A stretch of DNA of 64,000 bases, taken from assembly GCA_964448135.1 (NCBI GenBank), contig CAYUVH010000032.1, forward strand, positions 62,001 through 126,000. Reading direction: 5' to 3'. Positions 56,801 to 64,000 of this stretch are shown here, one piece after another. A program made the translations under genes and the position numbers. The notes beneath the pieces were generated by a model. That model was given only the letters and a program-made list of their open reading frames with translations. It searched no databases and was not told the origin of the DNA. This DNA is from CAYUVH01 sp964448135. GTDB lineage: Bacteria > Verrucomicrobiota > Verrucomicrobiia > Limisphaerales > UBA8199. How positions within the stretch are numbered: the stretch's first letter is position 1; every line of letters starts with the position of its first letter.

Positions 56801-57670
56801 GATATTGGAGCCGAGGAATTGCCACCGAAATGTCAACGTGGGCGTGCCTGCCGCCAGCACGGTGAATAATGCGGAGCCGCCATTCGTGACAGTCAGATCA
56901 ACGGGTTGAACCGTGATGGCTGGCGCGGCGTTTGTGCACTTGCCCTGTCCCGCGGCCGCATAGATCGCCGCGATTTCCGCCGGCACCAGCGCCCGGGTGT
57001 AAATCGACGGCTCGTCAATGGCGCCCAAAAAACTATTCGCCGCGCTGTCTGGCCGCGCGCCGATGCCAAGGGATGTGTTGAACGCGAAGGTCGCGGAATA
57101 AGTATTCGTTTCAACCACCACCCCGTCCGTGTAGAACACCAAAGCGGTATTTGTCTTCGATACAGCCAGGTGATGCCAGTTCGTATCGGTGATATGGGGA
57201 ACAGCGCTCACCACCGCGCTCGACCCGATGACGCTGAGAAACAGGCTGCCATCGTCGAGCACCCCGAAGCCGTAGCCGTCCTGCCCATAGGAACAGAGCA
57301 GTCCGCCGCCCGCCGAGAAGGAGGCCTGCGCCGTGTCATACCGCCTCACCCAGGCTTCGATCGTGAAATTCTGCACGCGAAAAGCGCTCGACGTGCCCGC
57401 GTTGTAATAGTCCCCACTCCCATCAAAACTGAACGCGCGGCCCACGAAACCGTTGGTATAGGTGGCGTTGCCGACATTCGATGCCGCGAGGCTGGTAACC
57501 ACATTGACCGCATTGCTCTCCGCCCGCCACCACCCCACGATCTGCCCGGGCGGTGGGGTGCAGGATTGGGCCATGGCTCCGAGTGGAAACAGATTTAGCG
57601 CGGAACACGCCATCCAGGCTGCAATTGCTCCCATCCTTTTCCAATCCCTGGCACCCGCTCTGTATCTCAT
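50810..57670 (-). CDS. Giant secreted LamG/Ig-like repeat protein (2286 aa)
   Basis: The ATG at 57670 has AAGGAAG just upstream; a longer frame exists but lacks such a site. The signal peptide ends at FPLGAMAQS. Five LamG domains lie at LamG-Cys positions 57560, 56153, 55256, 53849 and 52445. The first, third and fourth are followed by three Ig-like domains, the second by only one and the last by one. The C-terminus has the NGSFETG jelly-roll-like domain and the tail ending YRLKSP. It is secreted, with cysteine pairs at LamG borders. Its paralogues lie on both sides, and the four genes form a same-strand cluster that arose by duplication. Confidence 0.93.
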   Translation of the reverse strand: MRYRAGARDWKRMGAIAAWMACSALNLFPLGAMAQSCTPPPGQIVGWWRAESNAVNVVTSLAASNVGNATYTNGFVGRAFSFDGSGDYYNAGTSSAFRVQNFTIEAWVRRYDTAQASFSAGGGLLCSYGQDGYGFGVLDDGSLFLSVIGSSAVVSAVPHITDTNWHHLAVSKTNTALVFYTDGVVVETNTYSATFAFNTSLGIGARPDSAANSFLGAIDEPSIYTRALVPAEIAAIYAAAGQGKCTNAAPAITVQPVDLTVTNGGSALFTVLAAGTPTLTFRWQFLGSNITGATSYILSLTNMHANNSGDYRVIVTNSFGSITSSMAVLAVLAPPVIASQPASITNFVGETNSFTVGVSGPAPLAYQWRFNGVNISNGTNSSLTLENIQTNQAGSYVAVVSNLYGSVTSAPAQLVIKFPPVITTQPLSQTVTLGADVSLSVVASGSLPLTYYWMQDAALVSVSTNATLALGNVQTNASGVYSVLVSNLYGVALSSNAVLTVTNVPCFAPPLGMVAWWKAEGNTAELVNNTLGSVLGNTTYVPGRVGQAFSFDGTGDTMVAGTNVNWRLQDFTIEAWIKRASPTQSSTSANNAELIGYGNGGYGFGLMDDGRLFLTKIDISIIYSVLTVTDTNWHHVAVTKEGPTVIMYLDGTGNAAGAYGDTFSFGTALGVGGRGDNQANSFYGRIDEAAIYSRPLAGAEILSIFNAGASGKCFTPVPAGIATQPQSQTAPFLASVSLSVQGSGTLPLYYQWYLGGTNIAAATNTTLSVFTGQSTNLGPYSVLVSNAYGSVLSSNAYVTPTNPVCVTPPSGLVFWWRGDGGPYEVVSNVAGTVMGNAVPTNGFVGQAYSFDGNGDAIRFGLTPAAQGANFTTEAWIRRAVTNKSSLTDSSGLIVAYGQAGYGMGIFDDGSLYVTAVGVNYVASSLKVTDTNWHHVAVTRQGFATVYYLDGVGVADNSYTATFSFGTPLSVGARGDTLANSFLGSIDEASVYNRALSAQEIQNVYLSATAGKCYVPAPPSISQQPTNRVAPIGTNVTFTVTATGTLPLGYQWQYGGVDISGATTSSLSLTNVQLASSGNYLVVITNPAGVTTSSVAILTVIDPPVITIQPVSIANFPGETNSFTVGVSGSAPFAYQWRFNGTNLAGATQYVLALNNIQTNDAGSYVVVVTNVYGAATSAPATLAIKYLPLILAQPQGAVLPAGFNLKLSVTATGSTPLTYFWKFNSTNILVGTNTDLSLVNIQTTNTGVYTVLVSNLYGTTLSSNALVTVTNPVCVPAPSGIVAWFKGDGSTYDSVGNFNGTLAGNATYGPGKVGQAFVFDGNTDGVLVGNLPALQVQNLTIEAWMKRADPIKSCLTGNDGVIACYGTAGYGLGMLDDGSLFLVGVSVFAVQSTQKVTDTNWHHVAVTKFGTNTVFYIDGVGVQGGPFTSSFTFTTPLGIGARGDTFADCLWGSVDEATIYNRQLNPDEVLGIYNASSAGKCFPVPPFILTQPTNRLVAVGNSNSFSVVAGGTQPLGYQWQFGGLNIPGATNTVLNLAGIQISNAGNYQVVITNLGGALTSTVAVLTVVDPPVIVAQPQSITNFIGDTNFFAVGVSGGMPLAYQWRQNGTNISNATDSSLVLENLQPANAGSYSVAITNIYGSVTSSAAVLVMRVPPVITAQPQDRVLPVGANATFAVAAASSFPFTYQWLFGSMPLPGATRSSLVLTNVLQTNVGAYSVFVSNTYGPTFSANAMLVVTNPTCITPPSGLIGWWQAQGSTADAMTGLTGSFGGNATYGPGFVGQGFVFDGTGDAMIAGTNTAWRLQDFTIEAWVKRGNATKSSNAANNAELVSFGSGGFGLGMLDDGTLFLTRLDNSIVNSTLQVTDTAWHHVAVTKQGTTVVMYLDGVGVPTSAYSVTFTFTTPLGIGGRGDTAGNSFLGNIDEVALYYRPLASNEVQTLYYSTMAGKCLLPPAWLTQPTNQTVSLSSNTVFSARASGSRPLGYQWYLNGATLPGATNSTLNVTNVGYYQVGSYNIVASNSVGSATSSNAALTLRLPPYLRNGSFETGTFTNWTLLDIAQPLTPLAVRAAGYNSGFGFFSAAPTDGSSALTTGFDGGGPGRIRAALDVTLPPGPVTLTFNWRAGWDMLTYIGATLPRTFTVVIEPYGGGTGMQTNVILSAAPDTANYDTGNQTNSVDLSAFGGQPVRICFDLNIPEYFAGPGFFQLDNVSLSYIPAPTLAIKRSSHSVVLTWPAYFTNFGPLSSPGLDATNIWSALDTNAIVRGPTNSSLTQPIGIENLYYRLKSP
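52445..57562 (-). repeat. LamG+Ig super-repeats, one unit short by two Ig domains
   Basis: Spacings between LamG start cysteines are 1407, 897, 1407 and 1404 nt. The short unit lacks 510 nt, which equals two Ig domains of 255 nt. The other units have the same period as in the neighbouring giant gene. Confidence 0.9.
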
Positions 57671-57852
57671 AAACTTCCTTGGTAGATTGTGCAGATTCTC
57701 CCGAAACTCGATATGCCTGACAAGTAAATATTGCCCAGCCACCCGGGTTATCCCCTGTAACCCAATCGTGTAACAGATGATCCCCGGCGTCCGCGTGTAC
57801 ATCCTTCACTAAATCTGTCGCTAAAAGCCATATAAACCGGTCCCAAAAGAGT

Positions 57853-57886
57853 CCCCCTCCCGGGCATGGAACCTCGGGAGGGGGGT
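57853..57886 (-). terminator. Rho-independent terminator after the 813-aa-frame LamG gene
   Basis: On the minus strand, CCCCCCTCCCGAGG pairs with CCCGGGAGGGGG around a short loop. The sequence CTCTTTTGGG follows, giving a short T-run. It begins about 30 nt after the stop at 57917. It lies upstream of the next gene's start (57670), so that gene likely has its own promoter at about 57680-57850. Confidence 0.75.
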
Positions 57887-57916
57887 GGACCTTCACTCCT
57901 GCCGGAGAAGTTGAGC

Positions 57917-60289
57917 TCAGGGAGACTTCAACCGGTAATATTTGTTTCCGGGTGCAATCGGTTGCGACAACGAATTGTTTGTCGCTCCACGCAAGATAAG
58001 GTTTGTGTCTACCGGACTCCAAACGCTCGCCGCGTTCAAACTGGTGGCGGAAACCAACCCATAATTGGGAAAAGTGGAAGGCCAGGAGACCACGATGGCT
58101 CCCGAAGTTTGCTTTACCGTCAGATACGGAGCAACGAATCCACTGCATTTGCCCTGGTTTCCAATCAGGTAAATCTCCAAAATCTCGCTGGCAGGTAGTG
58201 CCCTGTTGTATATGGAAGGTTCATCAATTGCGCCCAGAAAACCATTTGCCAGATTGTCTCCTCGTGCGCCGATTCCCAGGGCATTGGTAACCGAAAACGT
58301 AAAAACGGGATTATATGAGAAGGCCGGCAGCGCCGTGCCGTCCACATAAAATATGACCATCGGCCCTGATTTCGTGACGGCCACGTGGTGCCAGGCGGTG
58401 TCGATAATTTGCGGGGTGGTGACCGCGGCGCCGACACCGGTTTGCGTGAGATAAAGCCGCCCGTCATCCATGATGCCCAAGCCGTAACCCGAGTCACCAT
58501 AGCCAATCAACATCGCATCTCCCGGAATCCCGCTGCTAAATAAAGCGTCATGGCGCTGAATCCAAGCCTCGATCGTAAAATTCTGCAGCTGGAGGTTCGG
58601 CGGGTTGCCAATGACGACCCCATTGCCATTTCCGTTAAAACTGAAGGCCAGACCAACGCGACCATTCGTGAAGACCAGGTCCCCACTCGGCGTGGCGGCA
58701 GTGCCGCTCACGGTGTCAAGCGTGTTGCTCTGCCCGCGCCACCACCCGACCAGTCCCGCTGGAGGGTTGAGGCAGGCGGGATTCGTGACTGTCAATACGG
58801 CATTCGAACTCAGAACCGTTCCGTACCGGTTCGAGACAATTACGCAGTAACTGCCAGAATCGGAGAGTTGCAGATTGAACAGGGCGAGATAGGCATTGGT
58901 GGTCGGCGGCAGGGTGAATGCCGGCGACCGCCAGTAATAAAAGAGTGGCTGGTCTCCCGAAGCGTCCACAACCAGCGCCAGATCGGTTCCCCAGGCGACA
59001 CTCTGGCTTTGCGGCTGGGTGACGATGGCGGGTGGCAGTTTGAGCACCAGCAATGCGGGCGCACTGGTTGCCATTCCCACCCGGTTTGACACCACCACCG
59101 TGTAGCTACCCGCATGGGTGCTCTGAATATTCTCCAGCACCAGCGCGGATCTGGTGGCGCCCCCCAGATTGGCGCCATTGAATCGCCACTGATAACCGAG
59201 GGGTGGCGCTCCAGTGGCCCCGATAGTGAACGAATTTGTTTCACCAATAAAATTGGTGCAACTGGCGGGCTGAACAGCAATCGCCGGGGGCGGTAAAACG
59301 ACCAGGATGGCCGCCGCACTCGTGATGGCACCCGACGCGTTGGTTACCACCACCTGATAATCGCCCTCGTTGTTCGTTTGGAGCCCGGCGAAACTCAACA
59401 TGAAATTTGTAGCTCCGATCAGGTTGGTGGCATGGAACGTCCACTGGTAGCGGAGAGGTGGCGTACCGGCGGCCACGACCTGCAATGAGCCGGCACCTCC
59501 TTCGGGGCTAAACTGATCGGCTGGCTGGGAAGTGATGGATGGGGCGGTAGGCACGCTGCACTTTCCCTGGTTGCCCGCCGAGTAAATAGCGGCTATCTCG
59601 CCGGCGGCCAGTGGCCGGCTGTAAATTGCCAGCTCATCGATTGCCCCGAGAAAACTGTTTGCGAAAACATCTCCCCGCGCGCCGATGGCCAGCGGTGTGT
59701 GAAACAGGAAATTGACGTTGAAGGTGAAGGGGGCCATGGCCGCCCCATCCACATAGAAAACAACTGTGTCGCTTGATTTTGTGACCGCCACATGATGCCA
59801 GGCGGTGTTGGTTATCTGGGGGCTCGTATGGACGTCCCCCGCGCCAGTCTGCTGAAGGAGCAACCGCCCGTCATCAGATATCCCAAAGGCGTAGCCGTCC
59901 AGGCCATAACCAACCAGGATCGCGCTGCCTCCCGCGGCGGTACTAAGGGCGGCATCAAAGCGGCGGCTCCAGGCTTCGATGGTGAAATCCTGAAGTTGAA
60001 GCGCGCTGGGATTTCCCACGAGAAACGCATCCCCGTCGCCGTCGAAACTAAACGCAAACCCGGCCAGACCGTTGGTATAGGTGGCATTGGCCACTCTGCT
60101 GGCGATTATGCCACCGGTAACTTCGGCCGAATTCCCCTCCCCGCGCCACCACCTGACGATCTGGCCGGGAGGTGCCACACACGTCTGGGCCACCGCCTCG
60201 CCCGGGATTAATTGCGCGGAGACACACGCTATCCACACCGCTATGATCGCAAATCTCCTCTCTGAACTTCCGCCCGCAACGAAACTCAT
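57917..60289 (-). CDS. Secreted LamG/Ig-like protein (790 aa)
   Basis: The ATG at 60289 is preceded by AGGGAA. The signal peptide starts MSFVAGGSSERRFAIIAVWI and ends at EAVAQT. Its order is LamG, three Ig-like domains, LamG, then directly the C-terminal tail (LTVKQTSGAIVVSWPSTFPN onward, ending YRLKSP). It lacks the jelly-roll-like NGSFETG domain found in its larger relatives. The two LamG start cysteines are 1407 nt apart (60179 and 58772), as in the neighbours. It is the shortest complete member and so shows the minimal architecture of the family. Confidence 0.93.
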   Translation of the reverse strand: MSFVAGGSSERRFAIIAVWIACVSAQLIPGEAVAQTCVAPPGQIVRWWRGEGNSAEVTGGIIASRVANATYTNGLAGFAFSFDGDGDAFLVGNPSALQLQDFTIEAWSRRFDAALSTAAGGSAILVGYGLDGYAFGISDDGRLLLQQTGAGDVHTSPQITNTAWHHVAVTKSSDTVVFYVDGAAMAPFTFNVNFLFHTPLAIGARGDVFANSFLGAIDELAIYSRPLAAGEIAAIYSAGNQGKCSVPTAPSITSQPADQFSPEGGAGSLQVVAAGTPPLRYQWTFHATNLIGATNFMLSFAGLQTNNEGDYQVVVTNASGAITSAAAILVVLPPPAIAVQPASCTNFIGETNSFTIGATGAPPLGYQWRFNGANLGGATRSALVLENIQSTHAGSYTVVVSNRVGMATSAPALLVLKLPPAIVTQPQSQSVAWGTDLALVVDASGDQPLFYYWRSPAFTLPPTTNAYLALFNLQLSDSGSYCVIVSNRYGTVLSSNAVLTVTNPACLNPPAGLVGWWRGQSNTLDTVSGTAATPSGDLVFTNGRVGLAFSFNGNGNGVVIGNPPNLQLQNFTIEAWIQRHDALFSSGIPGDAMLIGYGDSGYGLGIMDDGRLYLTQTGVGAAVTTPQIIDTAWHHVAVTKSGPMVIFYVDGTALPAFSYNPVFTFSVTNALGIGARGDNLANGFLGAIDEPSIYNRALPASEILEIYLIGNQGKCSGFVAPYLTVKQTSGAIVVSWPSTFPNYGLVSATSLNAASVWSPVDTNLILRGATNNSLSQPIAPGNKYYRLKSP

Positions 60290-60445
60290 AAAATTCCCTA
60301 GTCGGTGGGTCAGACTGTCACGTAATGAGCTAGGCTTGACAAGAAAATCCTGCGCCATCCAGGCCGGAATCCATTTTTGCGCCTCAAAATTCCATTGGAT
60401 ATCCGGTGGAGTTCAGGCCCTTCAGGCGCGGCCGGTGGCACATCC

Positions 60446-60475
60446 CGAAAACCCGGCAACGGGTAACAACGTTAC
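60446..60475 (-). terminator. Terminator-like hairpins after the right-edge giant gene
   Basis: On the minus strand, GTAACGTTGTTAC (a 5-bp-arm palindrome) is followed by CCCGTTGCCGGG and TTTT. It begins 17 nt after the stop at 60492. The second stem is short, so strength is uncertain. Confidence 0.55.
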
Positions 60476-60491
60476 AACTACCCCCGCCCGA

Positions 60492-63400
60492 CTAAGGCGA
60501 CTTAAGCCGGTAGTATTTATTTCCGGGCGCGATCGGTTGCGATAGTGAGTTATTGGTCGGCCCACGAACAATCAAGTTGGTGTTGATGCTGGTCCAGACG
60601 CTCGTCGTTGCGAGGCTGGCAGCCGAGATCGGACCGAAGTTCGTGAAGTAATTCGGCCAGGACAATACCACGGACTGATTCGTCACGCCGATGGCCAGCG
60701 GCGGAACCGGCGTGTAGGAAATGACGACATTGTCCAGCTGAAAGAAGCCAGGTCCTGTGAAGTATTCCGGAATGTTAAGGTCAAAACAAATCCGCACCGA
60801 ACGTCCGGCGAAGCCGGTCAGGTCCACGCTGTTGGTTCGATTGCCCGTGTCGTAGTTGGCCGTTCCCGGCATGGCGGTCAGGATGACGTTGGTTTGCAAG
60901 GCCAGCCCCCCACCGAATGGCTCGATTACCACGCTGAATGTGCGTGGCAAGGTCGCACCGCCGTAGTAATACATGTCCCATCCGGCGCGCCAGTTAAAGG
61001 AAAGTGTGAGCGGACCGGCTGGCAGCACCACATCCATTGCTGCCCGGGTCCGGCCGGGCCCATTGCCATCAAAACCTGCCGTGAGGCAATAGCCTCCATC
61101 CGAAGGCGCCGTCAGGAAGAACCCGTAGCCCGGATCGTAACCCGCAGAACGCACGGCCAGCGGAGCGAACGGTTGCGAAATGTCTGTGATCGTCCAATTC
61201 GAGGAATTTCCTGTTTCAAAGCTCCCGTTCTTGACCACCGGCGGAAGCGTAATCGACAACAGTGCATTGGAACTGGCGGCCGCGCCCGCCGAGTTGGTGG
61301 TGACGACGTTGTAGCTTCCGAGGTGGTAATAACCCACCCCCGTGATGGCCAGGCTGGAATTGGTGGCCTTGGCGACTGCCGCTCCGTTCAAGTACCACTG
61401 ATATGCCAATGGCCGGCTGCCGGAGGCCAACGGAGTGAATACCACGTTGGAACTGATGACCGTCACCTGGTTGCTGGGCTGCAGCGTCCACGCTGGCGCC
61501 AGCGCGCATTTGCCCGCCGAGGTCGCATTGTAAATCGTTCTGACTTCATTCGAGGACAGGGCGTGATTGTAGATGGACGCTTCGTCAATCAGACCCAGAA
61601 AGCTGTTGTTCAAATTGTCGCTGCGGGCTCCCACCCCCAGGCTGGTCGCAAACGAGAAGGTGCCGCCGTAATTCGATGCTGGATAGCCGATGCCATCCAG
61701 ATAGAAAACGATACTGGTGCCAACTTTGCTCACCGCGACGTGATGCCAATTAGTGTCGGTAAATTGAAAAGTCCCTACGACTTGGTTGATGCCAACCGCC
61801 GTGAGGAACAAATGCCCGTCGTCAAGAATACCGAAGCCATACCCCGACTGACCGTAGCACACCAGCTCAGCATTGCCCGCGGAAGCCGTCGTTTTGTTGG
61901 TACTGCCACGCTTTATCCAGGCCTCGATGGTGAAGTCCTGCAGCTGGGTGGCCGGAGAATTTCCCAGCACCACGACGTCCCCGTTGCCATCAAAGCTGAA
62001 GGCATTCCCCGACATTCCGGGGGCATAGGTGGTATTTCCGATCAGCGTGCCCGCTGAGCCACTAATCGAATCGGCAGGAGTCCCCTCCGCCTGCCACCAG
62101 GCCACCAGGCCAGTCGGTGCATTGAAGCAAAGGGGATTGGTAATTGTGAGCGTTGCGTTCGAGCTGGCGACGGTGCCATTGGTATTCGAAACAAATGCCG
62201 TGTAGTTGCCCATGTTTGAACTTTGGATGCTATACAGCGACAAAATGGAATTGGTGGCACCGGGTAGATTGGTGGAGCCGAAGCGCCACTGATAACTCAG
62301 GGTTCCCACACCGCTGGCGGTTACGTTGAAGGAGACATTCGCGCCGGCGGGGGCCGTCTGGCTTTGTGGCTGCGTTGTGATGGTGGGTGGCAGGTTGAGC
62401 GCCAGGAAAGCGGGTGAACTGGTCACCGCGCTGAACGAATTTGTAACCACCACCGTATACATGCCGGCATTGGGAATCTGCGCGTTGGTTATCGTCAGGC
62501 CATATTGGGTGGCGCCAGGCAGATTTGTTCCGTTAAAGCGCCATTGAAATGAAAGGGGCGGGGTGCCTGCTGCGCTTACCAGGAATAATGCGGTTGTGCC
62601 GGGAAGATTCGTCCAACCTTGGGGCTGTGTGATGATGCTGACCGGCACCAGGACCGTGAGCGTGGCCACGTCGCTGGTCGCCGATCCGTAAATGTTCGTG
62701 ACCATGGCCTGGTAAGCCCCTGCCTGGCTGGCTTGCACATTCCCGAGCGTGAGACTGGAGCTGGTCGCGCCAGGCAGATTTGTTCCGTGCGCCTGCCACT
62801 GGTATGAGGGCGGGGGCGTCCCGACGGCCGTGACGCGGAAAGTTGGGCTGGCACCCCGCAATACCGTTTGGTTGGTGGGCTGTTCGATGATGGCCGCAGG
62901 AACAGCAATTGCCAGGACCGCGACGGAGCTCGTCACCGAGCCGTAGGGGTTCACGACGTAAAGCGTATAATTCCCCTCGTCAGCCGGTTGGATATTTGTG
63001 ACGGCCAGAGTCGCGGTTTGCGATCCCACAATTCGACCGTCGTCCGCCAGATCAACGCCATTGAAACGCCATGTATAAGTAAGCGGCGCATCGCCGGTAA
63101 CCCCGGCGGAAAAGAGCGCGGTCGAGCCGGCGAAATTCGTGAAGCCGCGCGGTTGATTCGTTATGGTTGGCGCCACCGCCACGCTCAGGGTCGCAAGGTC
63201 GCTGGTGATGGAACCGACGTAATTACTCACGATCACCCGGTAGATGCCGGCATTGCTGCTCTGGAGGTTGCTGAAGTTCAGCAAATAATTGGTGCCTCCC
63301 GGAACGTTGTTGCTGCTTCGTTGCCACTGATAGAAAATGGGCGGACTTCCTGCCGCGAGAACCTTCAATGAGACGGGGTTGGCGGTGACTCCCGTGGTGT

Positions 63401-64000
63401 CTGACGGCTGTTGTGTTATTGAGGGACCCACTGCAGTATTGCACTTCCCGGCGCTGCTGGCGTTGTAAATGGCGGCGATCTCAAAAGCGTCCAGGGGACG
63501 GTTGTACATCGAAGTTTCATCGATGGCCCCCAGAAATCCCTGGACCAGGCTGTCGGCTCTGGCTCCAATCGCCTGCACGGAACCAAATGAGAAACCAGGG
63601 TCATAGACAAACGAAGAATAGGCAATTCCATCCACATAAAACTGGACGTTGGTGCCGGATTTGGTGACCGCAACATGATGCCATCCCGTATCGGTGATTG
63701 GCGCGTCCTGCATCAAGACCTGGCTCGTGCCGACCTTGGAGAGAAAAAGCCAGCCTTCATTGTAGATGCCCAGCGCGATCCCGCCACCACCGCCATGCAG
63801 CAGGCCGGCGGCGTAACTGGCTGGAGTCGTTATGCTGGAGTCGTAGCGCTGTATCCACATCTCGATGGTAAAGTCCTGTACTCGCAACGCCGGCGGGTTC
63901 CCCAAGGCGACTGCGTCCGCGCTTCCATCGAATGAGAAAGCTTTTCCCACGAATCCGTTGGTGTAGGTGGTGTTTCCAACGAGAGTTCCGTTGGTCGCCA
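60492..64000 (-). CDS. Giant secreted LamG/Ig-like protein (5' end beyond window)
   Basis: The frame is open to the right edge (reading ATNGTLVGNTTYTNGFVG before the first internal start-like codon at 63950), so the start lies outside. Within the window are most of one LamG, then five Ig-like domains, a second LamG (start Cys codon at 62126), one Ig-like domain and the NGSFETGNSSNW jelly-roll-like domain. The tail ends YRLKSP. The five-Ig run is longer than the three in other units. It is the fourth member of the cluster. Confidence 0.92.
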   Translation of the reverse strand, partial: ATNGTLVGNTTYTNGFVGKAFSFDGSADAVALGNPPALRVQDFTIEMWIQRYDSSITTPASYAAGLLHGGGGGIALGIYNEGWLFLSKVGTSQVLMQDAPITDTGWHHVAVTKSGTNVQFYVDGIAYSSFVYDPGFSFGSVQAIGARADSLVQGFLGAIDETSMYNRPLDAFEIAAIYNASSAGKCNTAVGPSITQQPSDTTGVTANPVSLKVLAAGSPPIFYQWQRSSNNVPGGTNYLLNFSNLQSSNAGIYRVIVSNYVGSITSDLATLSVAVAPTITNQPRGFTNFAGSTALFSAGVTGDAPLTYTWRFNGVDLADDGRIVGSQTATLAVTNIQPADEGNYTLYVVNPYGSVTSSVAVLAIAVPAAIIEQPTNQTVLRGASPTFRVTAVGTPPPSYQWQAHGTNLPGATSSSLTLGNVQASQAGAYQAMVTNIYGSATSDVATLTVLVPVSIITQPQGWTNLPGTTALFLVSAAGTPPLSFQWRFNGTNLPGATQYGLTITNAQIPNAGMYTVVVTNSFSAVTSSPAFLALNLPPTITTQPQSQTAPAGANVSFNVTASGVGTLSYQWRFGSTNLPGATNSILSLYSIQSSNMGNYTAFVSNTNGTVASSNATLTITNPLCFNAPTGLVAWWQAEGTPADSISGSAGTLIGNTTYAPGMSGNAFSFDGNGDVVVLGNSPATQLQDFTIEAWIKRGSTNKTTASAGNAELVCYGQSGYGFGILDDGHLFLTAVGINQVVGTFQFTDTNWHHVAVSKVGTSIVFYLDGIGYPASNYGGTFSFATSLGVGARSDNLNNSFLGLIDEASIYNHALSSNEVRTIYNATSAGKCALAPAWTLQPSNQVTVISSNVVFTPLASGSRPLAYQWYLNGAAVAKATNSSLAITGVGYYHLGSYNVVTTNSAGAAASSNALLSITLPPVVKNGSFETGNSSNWTITDISQPFAPLAVRSAGYDPGYGFFLTAPSDGGYCLTAGFDGNGPGRTRAAMDVVLPAGPLTLSFNWRAGWDMYYYGGATLPRTFSVVIEPFGGGLALQTNVILTAMPGTANYDTGNRTNSVDLTGFAGRSVRICFDLNIPEYFTGPGFFQLDNVVISYTPVPPLAIGVTNQSVVLSWPNYFTNFGPISAASLATTSVWTSINTNLIVRGPTNNSLSQPIAPGNKYYRLKSP

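Overview
This window looks like a chromosomal segment of a Verrucomicrobia-type bacterium, most plausibly from the Pedosphaera/Limisphaerales side. The assignment is an inference. It rests on two PEP-CTERM proteins, very long LamG/Ig-like surface proteins with a shared C-terminal tail, a GYF-domain zinc-ribbon protein, and several short hairpin-bearing interspersed repeats of a kind I recall from PVC genomes. No rRNA, tRNA or CRISPR array was seen.

Layout. (1) Positions 1-10240, minus strand: a giant secreted protein that runs off the left edge. It has an N-terminal surface module, DUF11 and SdrD-B-like domains, then at least 19 carboxypeptidase-regulatory-like repeats of exactly 246 nt. (2) 10635-12319, minus: a PEP-CTERM protein and trpS. 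(3) 13527-15756, plus: an integron gene-cassette array. Four attC sites can be recognised. Each has complementary R''/R' boxes that match the start of its own cassette, and each has a one-base bulge in the stem. No integrase gene lies in the window. A direct-repeat region just left of the first cassette could be an attI. Cassette 4 has no convincing gene. Cassette 5 carries a gene but no recognisable closing attC. (4) 15769-20301: unusual small genes (HxH-type unknown, membrane coiled-coil, NlpC/P60), two copies of a ~165-bp repeat flanking the NlpC/P60 gene, an orphan zinc-ribbon fragment and a second PEP-CTERM gene. (5) 20525-22511: a TetR regulator with a GT1-type glycosyltransferase. (6) 22630-26168: a GYF protein and a Tat-exported GH116-type glycosidase. 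(7) 26633-29229: two methyltransferase-like genes and a GT2 glycosyltransferase, flanked by a second interspersed repeat. (8) 30003-40401, plus: an eleven-gene, tightly packed (often overlapping) operon for an activated sugar and its transfer. It encodes a cytidylyltransferase/PfkB kinase fusion, an epimerase, a HAD phosphatase, an APH-like kinase, a split transketolase, two methyltransferases, a zinc-type dehydrogenase, an RmlD-like reductase and a GT2. (9) 40481-64000, minus: four consecutive secreted LamG/Ig giants built on one ~1407-nt super-repeat. The last runs off the right edge.

How the parts may work together (inference). The 26-40 kb block probably makes and attaches a modified surface glycan. 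The adjacent giants and the left-edge giant are extracellular adhesive or scaffold proteins. The cassette array is a site of gene acquisition that adds lipoproteins and small unknown proteins.
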